A program made the position numbers and the translations under genes. A DNA stretch of 64,000 nt. Origin: an uncultured Trichococcus sp. (GTDB lineage: Bacteria > Bacillota > Bacilli > Lactobacillales > Aerococcaceae). The stretch spans positions 2,051,501-2,115,500 of the forward strand of contig NZ_OY760503.1 in the NCBI RefSeq assembly GCF_963663645.1. Reading direction: 5' to 3'. A model generated the notes under the pieces. It was given only the letters and a program-made list of their open reading frames with translations. It did not search any database and had not been told where the DNA came from. Numbering within the stretch: the stretch's first letter is position 1; every line of letters begins with the position of its first letter. This document shows positions 1 through 9,249 of the stretch, in pieces.

Positions 1-2
1 AA

Positions 3-203
3 GGCAAAACGAATGACGATTTCCGAAGGTTGATCAGCGGCATTCTGGAGGGGGACCTGCCTTCTTTGAAGGCTGCAGGACAGGATCATATACACCAGAA
101 GGATCTCAGCTACATTGGTTCTGAATTGCGGCGTGCTTACGAAACGGCCATCCGGTTGCATAAGGCGGATAATGGGGAGATATCGGTTCCGGGGACAAAA
201 TGA
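3..203 (+). CDS. C-terminal end of an unrecognised protein (partial)
   Basis: An open frame enters from the left edge and ends at a TGA at 201-203, giving the last 66 residues of a protein. It is charged and helical-looking (contains FRRLISGILEGDLPSLKAAG and a Tyr/Arg-rich stretch) and has coding-like third positions. I do not recognise the family; it is not an obvious BshC, PanE or DUF3397 C-terminus, which are common neighbours upstream of mraZ in related bacteria. A terminator follows about 130 bases downstream, so it belongs to a separate transcript from the division cluster. Confidence 0.55.
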   Translation, partial: GKTNDDFRRLISGILEGDLPSLKAAGQDHIHQKDLSYIGSELRRAYETAIRLHKADNGEISVPGTK

Positions 204-330
204 TTTTTTGGGAAAGGTCCCCACTTTCGACAGGTTTTGTTAAAAACGGCTGGTCGGAACCAACTTATTCCGTGTGAGGCTTGTGATATCCCATCCTTGC
301 GCCTAGCAAAATGACAGATGATAACTAAAA

Positions 331-374
331 ACAAATTGGTTTCGATAAATAATCGAAATCAATTTGTTTTTTTT
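331..374 (+). terminator. Rho-independent terminator before the dcw cluster
   Basis: A 16-bp stem (331-346 with 352-367, one G-U pair) has a 5-base loop and is followed by a run of T. It separates the unrecognised upstream gene from mraZ. Confidence 0.85.
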
Positions 375-390
375 ATGAATTGTTCGGGAA

Positions 391-423
391 AATGTGGTAG
401 AAAGTGGGGGGATGTGGTAGACT
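391..423 (+). promoter_or_regulatory. mraZ promoter with three 10-bp-spaced MraZ-type boxes
   Basis: GTGG occurs at 394, 404 and 414, exactly 10 bp apart. MraZ proteins are known to bind direct TGGGN-type repeats with 5-bp spacers upstream of their own gene, which gives the same 10-bp pitch. The last repeat runs into an extended -10 (TGG then TAGACT at 418-423), the same -10 as seen at rplU in this window. Binding would therefore cover the promoter, consistent with autorepression. The -35 is poor. Confidence 0.65.
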
Positions 424-457
424 GAAAACATATTTGAAGGTGGGGGCGAGTGTCTTT

Positions 458-889
458 ATGTTGATGGGCGAATTCAAACACAATGTAGACGCGAAAGGCA
501 GATTGATCATGCCCGCAAAATTTCGTGAGGAATTAGGCGATACGTTCATCATCACCCGTGGACTGGACGGCTGTTTGTTCGGCTATCCGTTGAGCCAATG
601 GGAGCTGCTCCAAGAAAAATTGAAACAGCTGCCCCTTGCCAAAAAAGATGCGCGTGCTTTTACCCGTTTTTTCTATTCAGCCGCTACAGAAGCCGAATTG
701 GATAAACAAGGGCGCATCAATATCCCTCAAACATTATTGGATTATGCGAAAATTGAAAAAGAATGTCGAATTGTCGGTGTGGCCGACCGTATAGAAATAT
801 GGAGCAACGAGAAGTGGGAAGAATTTGCTGAAGAGGCTGCTGAAAACTTCGAAGATATTGCTGAAACGATGATCGACTTTGGATTGTAG
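458..889 (+). CDS. mraZ: Transcriptional regulator MraZ
   Basis: DNA-binding regulator of the division and cell-wall cluster. I chose the ATG at 458, which gives the conserved MLMGEF start and 143 residues, the usual family length; a longer in-frame start at 404 lies inside the operator. Two SpoVT/AbrB-like halves are visible, each with the family DxxxR motif (D11-R15 in DAKGR and D82-R86 in DKQGR). It is the first gene of the dcw operon and probably represses the promoter just upstream. A GGTGGGG at 438-444 is the likely ribosome site. Confidence 0.96.
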   Translation: MLMGEFKHNVDAKGRLIMPAKFREELGDTFIITRGLDGCLFGYPLSQWELLQEKLKQLPLAKKDARAFTRFFYSAATEAELDKQGRINIPQTLLDYAKIEKECRIVGVADRIEIWSNEKWEEFAEEAAENFEDIAETMIDFGL

Positions 890-897
890 GTGCAGAA

Positions 898-1848
898 ATG
901 GAAAAATTTGAACATTATAGCGTGTTGCTGAACGAGTCCATCGATGGTTTGAACATCAAACCGGATGGTATCTATGTCGATTGTACTTTAGGCGGTGCCG
1001 GACACAGCAGCGTGATTTTATCAAAATTAAATGAAAATGGGCATCTGTATGCCTTTGACCAAGACCGTATCGCCATCGGAAATGCGGAAGCAGCATTGGC
1101 GACTTATATCGAAAAAGGCATGGTGACGCTCATCAAGGCTAATTTTCGGAATATCAAAGAAGAACTGGAAAACCGCGGCGTTTTTGGCGTAGACGGCATC
1201 CTGTACGATCTGGGAGTTTCCTCCCCGCAATTGGATCAGGCCGAACGAGGGTTCAGTTACCGTTATGATGCACCACTCGACATGCGCATGGACCAAGAGC
1301 AGGAATTGACGGCCCGCGTTATTGTTAACGAGTGGCCTTTTGCTGAATTGGTGAAGATTTTTTATCGTTATGGCGAAGAAAAATTTTCAAAACAGATAGC
1401 CCGCAAAATCGAAAACATCAGAGAAACCCAACCGATCGAAACGACCGGTGAACTGGTCGAAATCATCAAAGACTGCATTCCGGCACCGGCCAGAAGAAAA
1501 GGCGGACATCCGGCTAAGCGCATTTTCCAAGCTTTGCGCATCGCCGTCAACGACGAATTATCCGCTGTTGAAGATTCGATAGAAGATGGTTTGAAGATGC
1601 TGAACGTCGGAGGACGCATGAGCGTCATTTCCTTCCAATCGTTGGAGGACCGGATCGTTAAAGTCCTTTTCAAAGAAGCCAGTTCGAAAGAGGAAACTTT
1701 GCCTCTGTTGCCTATTCTTCCCGAGGAATATGAAGCGGACTACAAGTTGATCAGCCGAAAACCGATCATGCCCAATGAGGCGGAATTGAGTGAGAATTCG
1801 CGTTCTCAAAGTGCGAAATTGCGTGTCATCGAAAGAGTCAAGAAATAA
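898..1848 (+). CDS. rsmH: 16S rRNA (cytosine(1402)-N(4))-methyltransferase
   Basis: Methylates N4 of C1402 in the decoding centre of 16S rRNA using S-adenosylmethionine. The Rossmann SAM-binding motif LGGAGHS is at residues 31-37 and the family motif [14 protein letters not shown] follows near residue 100. Length 316 is typical. It lies 8 bases after mraZ, the standard dcw order, so the two are cotranscribed. Confidence 0.97.
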   Translation: MEKFEHYSVLLNESIDGLNIKPDGIYVDCTLGGAGHSSVILSKLNENGHLYAFDQDRIAIGNAEAALATYIEKGMVTLIKANFRNIKEELENRGVFGVDGILYDLGVSSPQLDQAERGFSYRYDAPLDMRMDQEQELTARVIVNEWPFAELVKIFYRYGEEKFSKQIARKIENIRETQPIETTGELVEIIKDCIPAPARRKGGHPAKRIFQALRIAVNDELSAVEDSIEDGLKMLNVGGRMSVISFQSLEDRIVKVLFKEASSKEETLPLLPILPEEYEADYKLISRKPIMPNEAELSENSRSQSAKLRVIERVKK

Positions 1849-1892
1849 CAGGAGCACAGCAGCTCTGTAACTAAAGATCATCAGTCGGAACC

Positions 1893-1923
1893 AATAAACT
1901 GTGCCTGAGCCGCACGGTTTATT
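1893..1923 (+). other. Intergenic hairpin between rsmH and ftsL
   Basis: A 12-bp stem (1893-1904 with 1912-1923, one G-U pair) with a 7-base loop sits directly in front of the ftsL ribosome site (GGGGGAGGAGAGG). There is no T-run, so it is not an ordinary terminator. It could be an attenuating or RNA-processing element; the function is inference. Confidence 0.5.
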
Positions 1924-1943
1924 TCGGGGGAGGAGAGGATTAA

Positions 1944-2324
1944 GTGGCATTACCTGAGTATAGGGCGGCGATAGCAGAACCGACGCTGCCGAAAGAACTG
2001 ACAGAACCCAAAAAAGGCCAGCCTGCACCGAAAGGCTACAAAGCCTTTAGAGATAAATATGTAAAAATCGAAAAAATTGCCATCACCATCACGCTGTTAA
2101 GCGCCTTGGTCGTGTTGCTACTCTCGCTGGCTACACAAGTGACCCTCTCCAATCAGAACAGGGCGTTGCAGGACTTACAAAATGATAGCGTTGCGATCGG
2201 TTTGGAAAATCAAAACTTGGAGCAAGAAGTCCAAGAACTTTCAAGATACGACCGCATTATCGAGATAGCAAAAGAACTTGGTCTGGAAATGAATGAAGCA
2301 AACGTTAGGAATGTTACGCGATGA
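1944..2324 (+). CDS. ftsL: Cell division protein FtsL
   Basis: Small bitopic divisome protein (126 residues) that pairs with DivIB and DivIC and activates septal peptidoglycan synthesis. A cytoplasmic N-terminus of about 45 residues is followed by one membrane segment (about 46-67) and a heptad-type coiled coil (about 68-110). The start is a GTG after a strong GGAGGAGAG site. Its stop overlaps the next ATG by 4 bases, so it is translationally coupled to the penicillin-binding protein. The assignment rests on topology and position, since FtsL sequences diverge strongly. Confidence 0.9.
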   Translation: MALPEYRAAIAEPTLPKELTEPKKGQPAPKGYKAFRDKYVKIEKIAITITLLSALVVLLLSLATQVTLSNQNRALQDLQNDSVAIGLENQNLEQEVQELSRYDRIIEIAKELGLEMNEANVRNVTR

Positions 2325-4480
2325 AAAAAACAGCTAATCCTCAAAAAAACCGGAAAAAAATGACTCGTATCATGGTTGGTTTGACAGGTTTACTATTTCT
2401 TGTATTTATTTTTCGTTTTTCTATGATCATGATCACCAAGAAGGTAAATGGCGAGAATCTAAGCGAGCATGTTAATAACTTATATACCAGAAGTAGTATC
2501 CTTGCCGCAAAAAGAGGTACCATCTATGACATAGGTGGTAATCCCATTGCCTTGGATGCTACTTCTTATTCGTTGGTCGGCGTTTTGACCGACGAATGGA
2601 GTGCAGATACGGAAAATCCGAATCATATCGTCGACAAGGAAAAAACTGCTGAAATTCTGGCACAGTACATCAGCATGAGCAAAGAAGAAATTTTGACCAT
2701 CCTGAATCAGGAGGACTTGAAGCAAGTCGAATTCGGCAGCGCAGGGACCAACCTGAATTATGCGACCAAATCCAGCATTGAAGCGGAAGAGCTTCCGGGC
2801 ATCACGTTTGAGGAGACGCCTTCCAGGCTCTACCCGAATGGGATATTTGCTTCCCATCTTGTCGGCTTCGCGCAAAGTTCAGCCAACGAAGAGGAAGCAG
2901 ACACAAACGAAGAAAAGAAATTGGTCGGCATGATGGGGATAGAATCCCTGTATGATGATGAGCTGGACGGCAGTGATGGTGAAGTCACTTACCAGGAGGA
3001 TTCCAACGGCTACCTGATTCCGGGAACGCAGATCCAGGAGGAGGAGCCAATCGAAGGCGATGATCTTTACTTGACGCTCGACAGCCGCCTGCAGATTTAT
3101 CTGGAAAGCCTGATGTCGCAAGTGTATGCAGAGGCCGAACCGGAATCGATGACAGCTATGTTGGTCGATCCGGACACCGGCGCAATCCTTGCGGCTTCGC
3201 AGCGGCCCACCTTCAACGCCACAACCAAAGAGGGCATCGATGCGCAATGGCAGAATCTGTTAGTGGAGGATACCTATGAACCTGGTTCCACTTTCAAAAT
3301 TCTGACCTTGGCGGCAGCCGTGAACGAAGGGGTGTTCAGCCCGTTTGCGACCTACACCTCCGGCAATGTGGAAGTGGAAGGCGGCACCATCCGTGACTAC
3401 AATAAAGATGGTTGGGGCAATATCACCTATCTTGAAGGGTTGGCGCGCTCAAGTAACGTGGCTTTCGTGAAGCTGGTGCAAACGATGGGCTACGATGTTT
3501 GGGAGTCCTACATGAAAGCTTTCGGCATCGGCCAATCAACCGATTCAGGACTGGAAAACGAGGCGACAGGGAATTACAGCTATACGTATCCGCTTGAGAA
3601 GGCGAATACGGCATTCGGACAAGGGGTGACCGTTACCCCATTCCAATTGATGCAAGCATTTACGGCAATCGCAAATGAGGGCACCATGATGAAGCTGAAC
3701 TATTTGGATCATACAGAAGATCCGAATACGGGTGAGGTCACCGTTATCGAGCCGCAAGAAGCGGGAGCTCCGATCACGGCAGAGACCGCCCAAACGGTCC
3801 AGACTTACCTGAAAGAAGTCGTATATAACGAAAATGGGTCCGGCCAAGCATACCAGATTGAAGGTGCAGAAATCGCCGCAAAAACAGGTACAGCGGAAGT
3901 GGTGAATTCCACAACAGGCGAGTATTACACTGGCTATTCCAATTACCTTTATTCGGTAGTCGGATTCGCTCCGGCGGATGATCCCAGCTACATCCTGTAT
4001 TTGACCATGAAACGGCCCGCAAATTTGGACAGTCTGAATGGCTCCAAGTATCTGTCGAAAATATTCAATCCATTCATGACAAGAGCAATCGAGTACGACA
4101 ACCTGAATACGGAAGTGACCGGGGACGTCAACCAAGCCTCGATGCCGGAAGTGACAAATTTATCCAAAGATGAAGCGTTGGCGGCTCTGACTGCTGTCGG
4201 CTACAATGATACAGCAATCATCGGCAGCGGCAGCCGAATCGTCCAGCAATACCCATACACAGGAACACAGACGATCACGAACCAGAAGACGATCCTCATG
4301 ACTGAAGGCGCGATGACGATGCCTGATGTTTACGGTTGGTCAAAAGACGATGTCCTGAAAGTAGCAGAAATCGCAGGCATCAACTTCACTTTTGAAGGCG
4401 AAGGCTATGTCGTGTTCCAGAGTCTGGAGACGGGCTCCATCCTGAACGCGGCCACGGAAGTCCAGGTCATTCTGGAATAA
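2321..4480 (+). CDS. pbpX: Division-specific penicillin-binding protein 2X-type transpeptidase
   Basis: Class B penicillin-binding protein that cross-links septal peptidoglycan outside the membrane. There is one N-terminal membrane anchor (about residues 15-38), a pedestal domain, and a transpeptidase domain with all three active-site motifs: STFK at 323-326 (nucleophile S323), SSN at 377-379 and KTGT at 521-524. Two PASTA repeats occupy about 605-719, as in PBP2X of Lactobacillales. Length 719 is normal. It overlaps ftsL by ATGA. Confidence 0.96.
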   Translation: MKKTANPQKNRKKMTRIMVGLTGLLFLVFIFRFSMIMITKKVNGENLSEHVNNLYTRSSILAAKRGTIYDIGGNPIALDATSYSLVGVLTDEWSADTENPNHIVDKEKTAEILAQYISMSKEEILTILNQEDLKQVEFGSAGTNLNYATKSSIEAEELPGITFEETPSRLYPNGIFASHLVGFAQSSANEEEADTNEEKKLVGMMGIESLYDDELDGSDGEVTYQEDSNGYLIPGTQIQEEEPIEGDDLYLTLDSRLQIYLESLMSQVYAEAEPESMTAMLVDPDTGAILAASQRPTFNATTKEGIDAQWQNLLVEDTYEPGSTFKILTLAAAVNEGVFSPFATYTSGNVEVEGGTIRDYNKDGWGNITYLEGLARSSNVAFVKLVQTMGYDVWESYMKAFGIGQSTDSGLENEATGNYSYTYPLEKANTAFGQGVTVTPFQLMQAFTAIANEGTMMKLNYLDHTEDPNTGEVTVIEPQEAGAPITAETAQTVQTYLKEVVYNENGSGQAYQIEGAEIAAKTGTAEVVNSTTGEYYTGYSNYLYSVVGFAPADDPSYILYLTMKRPANLDSLNGSKYLSKIFNPFMTRAIEYDNLNTEVTGDVNQASMPEVTNLSKDEALAALTAVGYNDTAIIGSGSRIVQQYPYTGTQTITNQKTILMTEGAMTMPDVYGWSKDDVLKVAEIAGINFTFEGEGYVVFQSLETGSILNAATEVQVILE

Positions 4481-4543
4481 GCGATCATAGTCATAATCAA
4501 AAATCAATCAAAAAATGTAAAACACCTATTAGGAGGAAATCAT

Positions 4544-5509
4544 ATGCATTGGACAGAAATGCTGCTGCCTTTATCGATCAGCTTTGCCATCACAATCAGC
4601 ATGATGCCAATATTCATCGGCTATTTTAAAGTGAAACAATTCGGACAGATAACAAGGGAAGAAGGCCCTAAATGGCATCAAGTCAAAAGCGGTACACCGA
4701 CGATGGGGGGAGTCGTCTTCATCATCGCAGCGATCCTTACCGTTATCGGGACAGCGGTATGGAAGGACGTCTTCACCGTAAAATTGGCTATGTTGCTTTT
4801 CGCTCTGTTGTTTTTCGCAGCGATCGGCTTTTTGGATGATTTCCTGAAAATATTCAAAAAACAAAATGAAGGACTGACTTCCAAGCAAAAGTTCATTTCG
4901 CAATTGGTCGGCTCCTTCGTATTTGTGGCACTGTTCTTCTTGTCGGGTTCAGATCCTTTGATCACGATTCCATTCTTTGGACAAATCCACAATTGGTTGG
5001 TGTTCGCTGCGTTCACGATCATCTGGATAACAGGTTTTTCGAATGCTGTGAATTTGACCGACGGATTGGACGGATTGGTCGCTGGCACAGCGGGCATCGC
5101 CTATGCTGCATACGGCATATTGGCATACCGTCAAGGCCAATTGGAAGTCCTACTGTTCTGTATCGCAATCGTGGGAGGCCTGATCGGGTTCTTCTTTTTC
5201 AATAAAAAACCGGCAAAAATCTTTATGGGCGACGTCGGCTCGTTGGCATTGGGTGCAGGCCTCGCGGTTGTGTCGTTGGCGTTGCATCAGGAGTGGTCGT
5301 TGCTGTTGATCGGCCTTGTTTTCGTCATCGAAACGGCCAGCGTCATGCTGCAGGTCGGCTCCTTCAAGTTGCGCGGCAAGCGCATCTTCAAGATGTCTCC
5401 GATCCACCATCATTTCGAAATGAGCGGGTGGAGCGAATGGCGCGTCGTCCTGACTTTTTGGGCGGTGGGTTTGATATCTGCAATCTTAGCCTTGTGGCTG
5501 CTTGTCTAA
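4544..5509 (+). CDS. mraY: Phospho-N-acetylmuramoyl-pentapeptide-transferase MraY
   Basis: Integral membrane enzyme transferring phospho-MurNAc-pentapeptide from UDP to undecaprenyl phosphate, which forms lipid I. The protein is 321 residues with about ten hydrophobic segments. The family signatures LDDFLK, NLTDGLDGL (catalytic Asp region) and the C-terminal MSPIHHHFE are intact. An AGGAGG site precedes the ATG. It sits 63 bases after pbpX and 18 before murD in the dcw operon. Confidence 0.97.
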   Translation: MHWTEMLLPLSISFAITISMMPIFIGYFKVKQFGQITREEGPKWHQVKSGTPTMGGVVFIIAAILTVIGTAVWKDVFTVKLAMLLFALLFFAAIGFLDDFLKIFKKQNEGLTSKQKFISQLVGSFVFVALFFLSGSDPLITIPFFGQIHNWLVFAAFTIIWITGFSNAVNLTDGLDGLVAGTAGIAYAAYGILAYRQGQLEVLLFCIAIVGGLIGFFFFNKKPAKIFMGDVGSLALGAGLAVVSLALHQEWSLLLIGLVFVIETASVMLQVGSFKLRGKRIFKMSPIHHHFEMSGWSEWRVVLTFWAVGLISAILALWLLV

Positions 5510-5527
5510 GCGAAGGGGGAGAAATAC

Positions 5528-6916
5528 ATGAAAACAAATAATCGATTCGAAAATAAAAAAGTATTGGTGCTGGGCCTGGCGCTCAGCGGCATGAACGCGG
5601 CCAAACTGCTCCTGGAACTCGGCGCGATGGTCACGGTCAATGATGCGAAGGAATTGAGCGACAATCCGGATGCAAAGGAGTTGATTTCATCCGGCATCAA
5701 AGTCATTGCTGGATCCCATCCGATCGAGCTGCTGGATGAATCTTTTTCCTTTATGGTCAAAAATCCAGGCATCCCGTACAACAATCCAATGGTCAAACGA
5801 GCACTTGAGTTAGGGATTCCCGTATTGACAGAGGTGGAGTTGGCTTCGGAAATCCTGGAAGGCCGATTGATCGGTGTGACAGGCACGAACGGAAAGACCA
5901 CGACCACGACGATGATCACGGACCTGTTGAATTCGGGCAGAAAAATTGGGAAAGCCTATAAAGCCGGCAACATCGGCGTGCCTGCATCTGCAGTGGCACG
6001 TGTGGCGACTGCAGATGACGATGTCGTAATGGAACTGTCCAGCTTCCAACTGATGGGCATCGAGGCGATGCGACCAGCCATCGCCGTCATCACGAACATC
6101 ACGGAAGCCCACCTGGATTACCATGGGGACCGCAAAGAATACGTCAAAGCGAAGTGGCGCATAACCGAAAATCAAACAGCGGACGATTATCTCGTTTTGA
6201 ATTGGGATCAGGAAGAATTGCGTACACTGTCGCAGCATTCAAAAGCACAGATTGTTCCTTTCTCACGCACCCAGGTTCTTATGGATGGGGCATATGCGAG
6301 TGAAGGTTCGCTGTATTTCAAGGGCGAAAAAGTGATGGCTATTTCCGATTTGAGGGTTCCCGGAGAACACAACATCGAAAATGCATTGGCCGCGATCGCT
6401 GTGGCGAAATTGTCAGGTGTAGCCAATGACGCAATCATATCAGCTTTCCACCTCTTTTATGGCGTCGAGCACCGGATCCAATTCGTAGCCGAACTCAACG
6501 ACAGGAAATTCTACAATGACTCGAAAGCAACGAATATCCTCGCAACCAAAACAGCCCTGAGCAGTTTCCGGACGCCGATCATTCTATTGGCGGGCGGATT
6601 GGACCGTGGGAATACTTTCGATGAACTCATTCCCTTTCTTGGCAACGTGAAGACGATGATCGTCTTCGGGGAAACGGCCGAGAAATTAAAGGACGCAGGC
6701 GAGAAAGCCGGCATCGAAGAAATCATCGTGACGGATCATGTCGCCAGCGCGGTTCCGATCAGCTATCAGTACAGCGAAGAAGGCGACACGATCCTGTTGT
6801 CTCCGGCCTGCGCAAGCTGGGATCAGTACAAGAACTTTGAGGTGCGCGGAAAAACATTTACGGATGCTGTCCGTTCCCTGGTCAAAGCCACAAGTGAGGA
6901 GGACGGTTCTTTCTAG
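5528..6916 (+). CDS. murD: UDP-N-acetylmuramoylalanine--D-glutamate ligase
   Basis: Cytoplasmic ATP-dependent Mur ligase adding D-glutamate to UDP-MurNAc-L-Ala. An N-terminal UDP-binding Rossmann fold (LVLGLALSG) is followed by the ATP P-loop GTNGKTT at residues 119-125, a central ligase domain (NITEAHLDYHG) and a C-terminal domain with the substrate motif NDSKATN. Length 462 is slightly above the usual 450. Confidence 0.97.
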   Translation: MKTNNRFENKKVLVLGLALSGMNAAKLLLELGAMVTVNDAKELSDNPDAKELISSGIKVIAGSHPIELLDESFSFMVKNPGIPYNNPMVKRALELGIPVLTEVELASEILEGRLIGVTGTNGKTTTTTMITDLLNSGRKIGKAYKAGNIGVPASAVARVATADDDVVMELSSFQLMGIEAMRPAIAVITNITEAHLDYHGDRKEYVKAKWRITENQTADDYLVLNWDQEELRTLSQHSKAQIVPFSRTQVLMDGAYASEGSLYFKGEKVMAISDLRVPGEHNIENALAAIAVAKLSGVANDAIISAFHLFYGVEHRIQFVAELNDRKFYNDSKATNILATKTALSSFRTPIILLAGGLDRGNTFDELIPFLGNVKTMIVFGETAEKLKDAGEKAGIEEIIVTDHVASAVPISYQYSEEGDTILLSPACASWDQYKNFEVRGKTFTDAVRSLVKATSEEDGSF

Positions 6917-6931
6917 AGAACCTATGCACTT

Positions 6932-8032
6932 ATGAAAATAGTATTATCCGGTGGGGGGACAGGCGGGCACATCTATCCGGCTTTAGCCCTGATGAACCGA
7001 ATCAAAGAAAGATATCCCGACAGTGAATTCCTTTATGTGGGCACGGACCGCGGCTTGGAAAGCACAATCGTACCAAAGGCGGGCGTCGCCTTCAAATCCG
7101 TCAAGATCCAGGGCCTGCGCCGAAGCCTATCGCTTCAGAACCTCAAGACGGTCTATTTGATGATCAAGAGCATTTCGGACTCAAAGAAAATCATCAAGGC
7201 ATTCCAACCGGATGTCGTAATCGGGACGGGCGGCTATGTTTGCGCCCCGGTCCTGTACGCCGCATCCAAACTGGGCGTGCCGACCATCATCCACGAGCAA
7301 AATTCAGTCGCGGGCGTCACCAATAAATTTTTGAGCCGGGTTGTGGATCGCATCTGCATTTGCTTTGAGGATGCCCGCGCTGATTTCTCCGCCTATCCTG
7401 AGAAGATTATTTTTACCGGGAATCCCCGGGCGCAGGAAGTAGCCTCCTTGAAGGAAAGTGCCGATCTGAAGGAATACGGACTGAAGGAAGAGGTGCCGAC
7501 CGTTTTGATTTTTGGAGGCAGCCGGGGAGCTGCGAAGCTGAATGAGTCTTTCGTAGCCTCCTGCCCGCTCTTCAAAAACAGACCGTATCAAGTGCTCTTG
7601 GCTACCGGCGAAGTCCACTACAAAGCGGTGGAGCAAAAAATCAACGCGCTGACGGACCGTTTGGACAACGTCCGGATAGTGCCGTACATCCATGATATGC
7701 CGAAATTGTTCAAACGCACCGATTTGATTGTATCGCGGAGCGGTGCGACCACATTGACGGAAGTGATGGCCTTGGGATTGCCGAGTATATTGATCCCAAG
7801 TCCGTATGTCACGAACAACCATCAGCAAAAAAATGCGGAAAGCCTGGTGAAAAATGGGGCAGCCGAAATGATCCTCGAGAAAGACCTGCAGGCGGAATCA
7901 CTGTTCAGAGCCATCGACGAGCTGATGATCAATGAAGCGGCACGCAAAGAAATGGCCTTCCAAGCCAAACAGATGGGCATAACGGATGCATCGGACCGGA
8001 TCATCGATGTCATCTTGACTTTGAAGAAGTAA
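6932..8032 (+). CDS. murG: UDP-GlcNAc--MurNAc-(pentapeptide) pyrophosphoryl-undecaprenol GlcNAc transferase
   Basis: Peripheral inner-leaflet glycosyltransferase that converts lipid I to lipid II. The GT28 nucleotide-sugar signature GGGTGGH is at residues 7-13, with HEQNSVAG and the donor-site stretch SRSGATTLTE further on. The protein has 366 residues, a typical length. It lies between murD and divIB with short gaps, so it is part of the same transcript. Confidence 0.97.
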   Translation: MKIVLSGGGTGGHIYPALALMNRIKERYPDSEFLYVGTDRGLESTIVPKAGVAFKSVKIQGLRRSLSLQNLKTVYLMIKSISDSKKIIKAFQPDVVIGTGGYVCAPVLYAASKLGVPTIIHEQNSVAGVTNKFLSRVVDRICICFEDARADFSAYPEKIIFTGNPRAQEVASLKESADLKEYGLKEEVPTVLIFGGSRGAAKLNESFVASCPLFKNRPYQVLLATGEVHYKAVEQKINALTDRLDNVRIVPYIHDMPKLFKRTDLIVSRSGATTLTEVMALGLPSILIPSPYVTNNHQQKNAESLVKNGAAEMILEKDLQAESLFRAIDELMINEAARKEMAFQAKQMGITDASDRIIDVILTLKK

Positions 8033-8050
8033 GAAAGGGAGGGAGACCAG

Positions 8051-8995
8051 ATGGTTTTCGGAAAGATCCGGCAGAAGCTGAACAGGAAGAGTTCGTCGGA
8101 AGGGACTCCCTGGCAGCGCGCAACTGCTGAACTGGAAAGGCAAAACAAAGCTGAGCTAAAGCAGAAGACCCCATCGAACGCCCGCATGCACCGTTTGTTG
8201 GGAGAGAAAAAAGCGAAGCCGAAGACAAGCAAACACCTTCCCGAAGCCACTGGAACAGACAAACGACAAGGGTATTTTGGATGGTACAGCATTTTCTTGG
8301 TTGGGGCGATCCTCAACGGGTTTTTGATCTCCCCATACGGAAAAGTCAAGGACATCTATGTGGAAGGGGCCGAAGATGTTCCGGAACAAAGCATCATCGA
8401 TGCCAGTAAAATCACCGGGAAGCTTACCGCGTTGGGCGTCGTCTGGAATGACGAGAAAATCGATGCGTATGTCACAAATGCGTTGGCGCAAGTCAAAACG
8501 GCGGAAGTGACGCTGCGGGGCATGAACGATGTCACGATCCATGTGACGGAACACGAAACCATTGCCTATGTCTACTCGGACAGCAGCTACTACAATGTCC
8601 TGGAGAATGGCACAGTGGCAGATACACAATTGAAGGTTCCGATCGGGAATAACCCAGTCATTACAAGCTTTGAAAAGAACCAGAATCTGGATGACCTGCT
8701 CGAACAATACGTACAATTGACGGACAGCGTCCAGAACAGCATCTCTGAAATCAAATACACCGGTACGGAAGAGAATCCGTATGCAATCACGGTGTACATG
8801 AATGACGGGAATGAAGTCAAGGCGATTTTGCCGTCATTCGCCGAAAAGATCCTGTACTACCCTGACATCGTCAGCCAATTGGGCGAGACGAAAGGGATCA
8901 TCGATCTTGAAGTGGGCGTCTACTTTACGCCCTTTGCGCAAGCTACGGAAGAGGAAGCGTCCGCTTCGGCCGATTCAGCCATCGCATCCGAATGA
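8051..8995 (+). CDS. divIB: Cell division protein DivIB/FtsQ
   Basis: Bitopic divisome protein of 314 residues. A charged cytoplasmic tail (about 1-76) is followed by one membrane helix (about 77-94), then an extracellular POTRA domain beginning at about residue 96 (KDIYVEGAEDVPEQ), a beta domain and an acidic Ala/Ser-rich C-terminal tail. It acts with FtsL/DivIC at the septum. It is the last gene of the first dcw block; two tandem hairpins and about 200 untranslated bases separate it from ftsA. Confidence 0.94.
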   Translation: MVFGKIRQKLNRKSSSEGTPWQRATAELERQNKAELKQKTPSNARMHRLLGEKKAKPKTSKHLPEATGTDKRQGYFGWYSIFLVGAILNGFLISPYGKVKDIYVEGAEDVPEQSIIDASKITGKLTALGVVWNDEKIDAYVTNALAQVKTAEVTLRGMNDVTIHVTEHETIAYVYSDSSYYNVLENGTVADTQLKVPIGNNPVITSFEKNQNLDDLLEQYVQLTDSVQNSISEIKYTGTEENPYAITVYMNDGNEVKAILPSFAEKILYYPDIVSQLGETKGIIDLEVGVYFTPFAQATEEEASASADSAIASE

Positions 8996-9009
8996 GTTGA
9001 GAAAGATTA

Positions 9010-9055
9010 GGATTGACTTACAGTCAATCCTTGAACAATGATTCCAGTCATTGTT
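9010..9055 (+). terminator. Two tandem hairpins after divIB (possible weak terminator/attenuator)
   Basis: The first stem is 8 bp (9010-9017 with 9023-9030); the second, 3 bases later, is 8 bp (9034-9041 with 9048-9055). Neither has a T-run. They begin about 14 bases after the divIB stop. They may reduce read-through, with ftsA-ftsZ also served by a local promoter (a -10 like TATGAT lies at 9132-9137, with no good -35). Confidence 0.45.
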
Positions 9056-9249
9056 GAGGGATTGAATGAACTTTTGTCAGACTTCCTTCTGATAGAATTA
9101 TTTGTAAAAATCTTCGTAAATGAAGAATTATTATGATAAAATGATAAGGTATAGCTTTCTGGCATCACGTATCGGTAACCGACCATTTTTTCGGGACAAT
9201 GCGGATGTTTACACAAGCCATTATGTCAAACGGAGGTTTCAATAAAACC

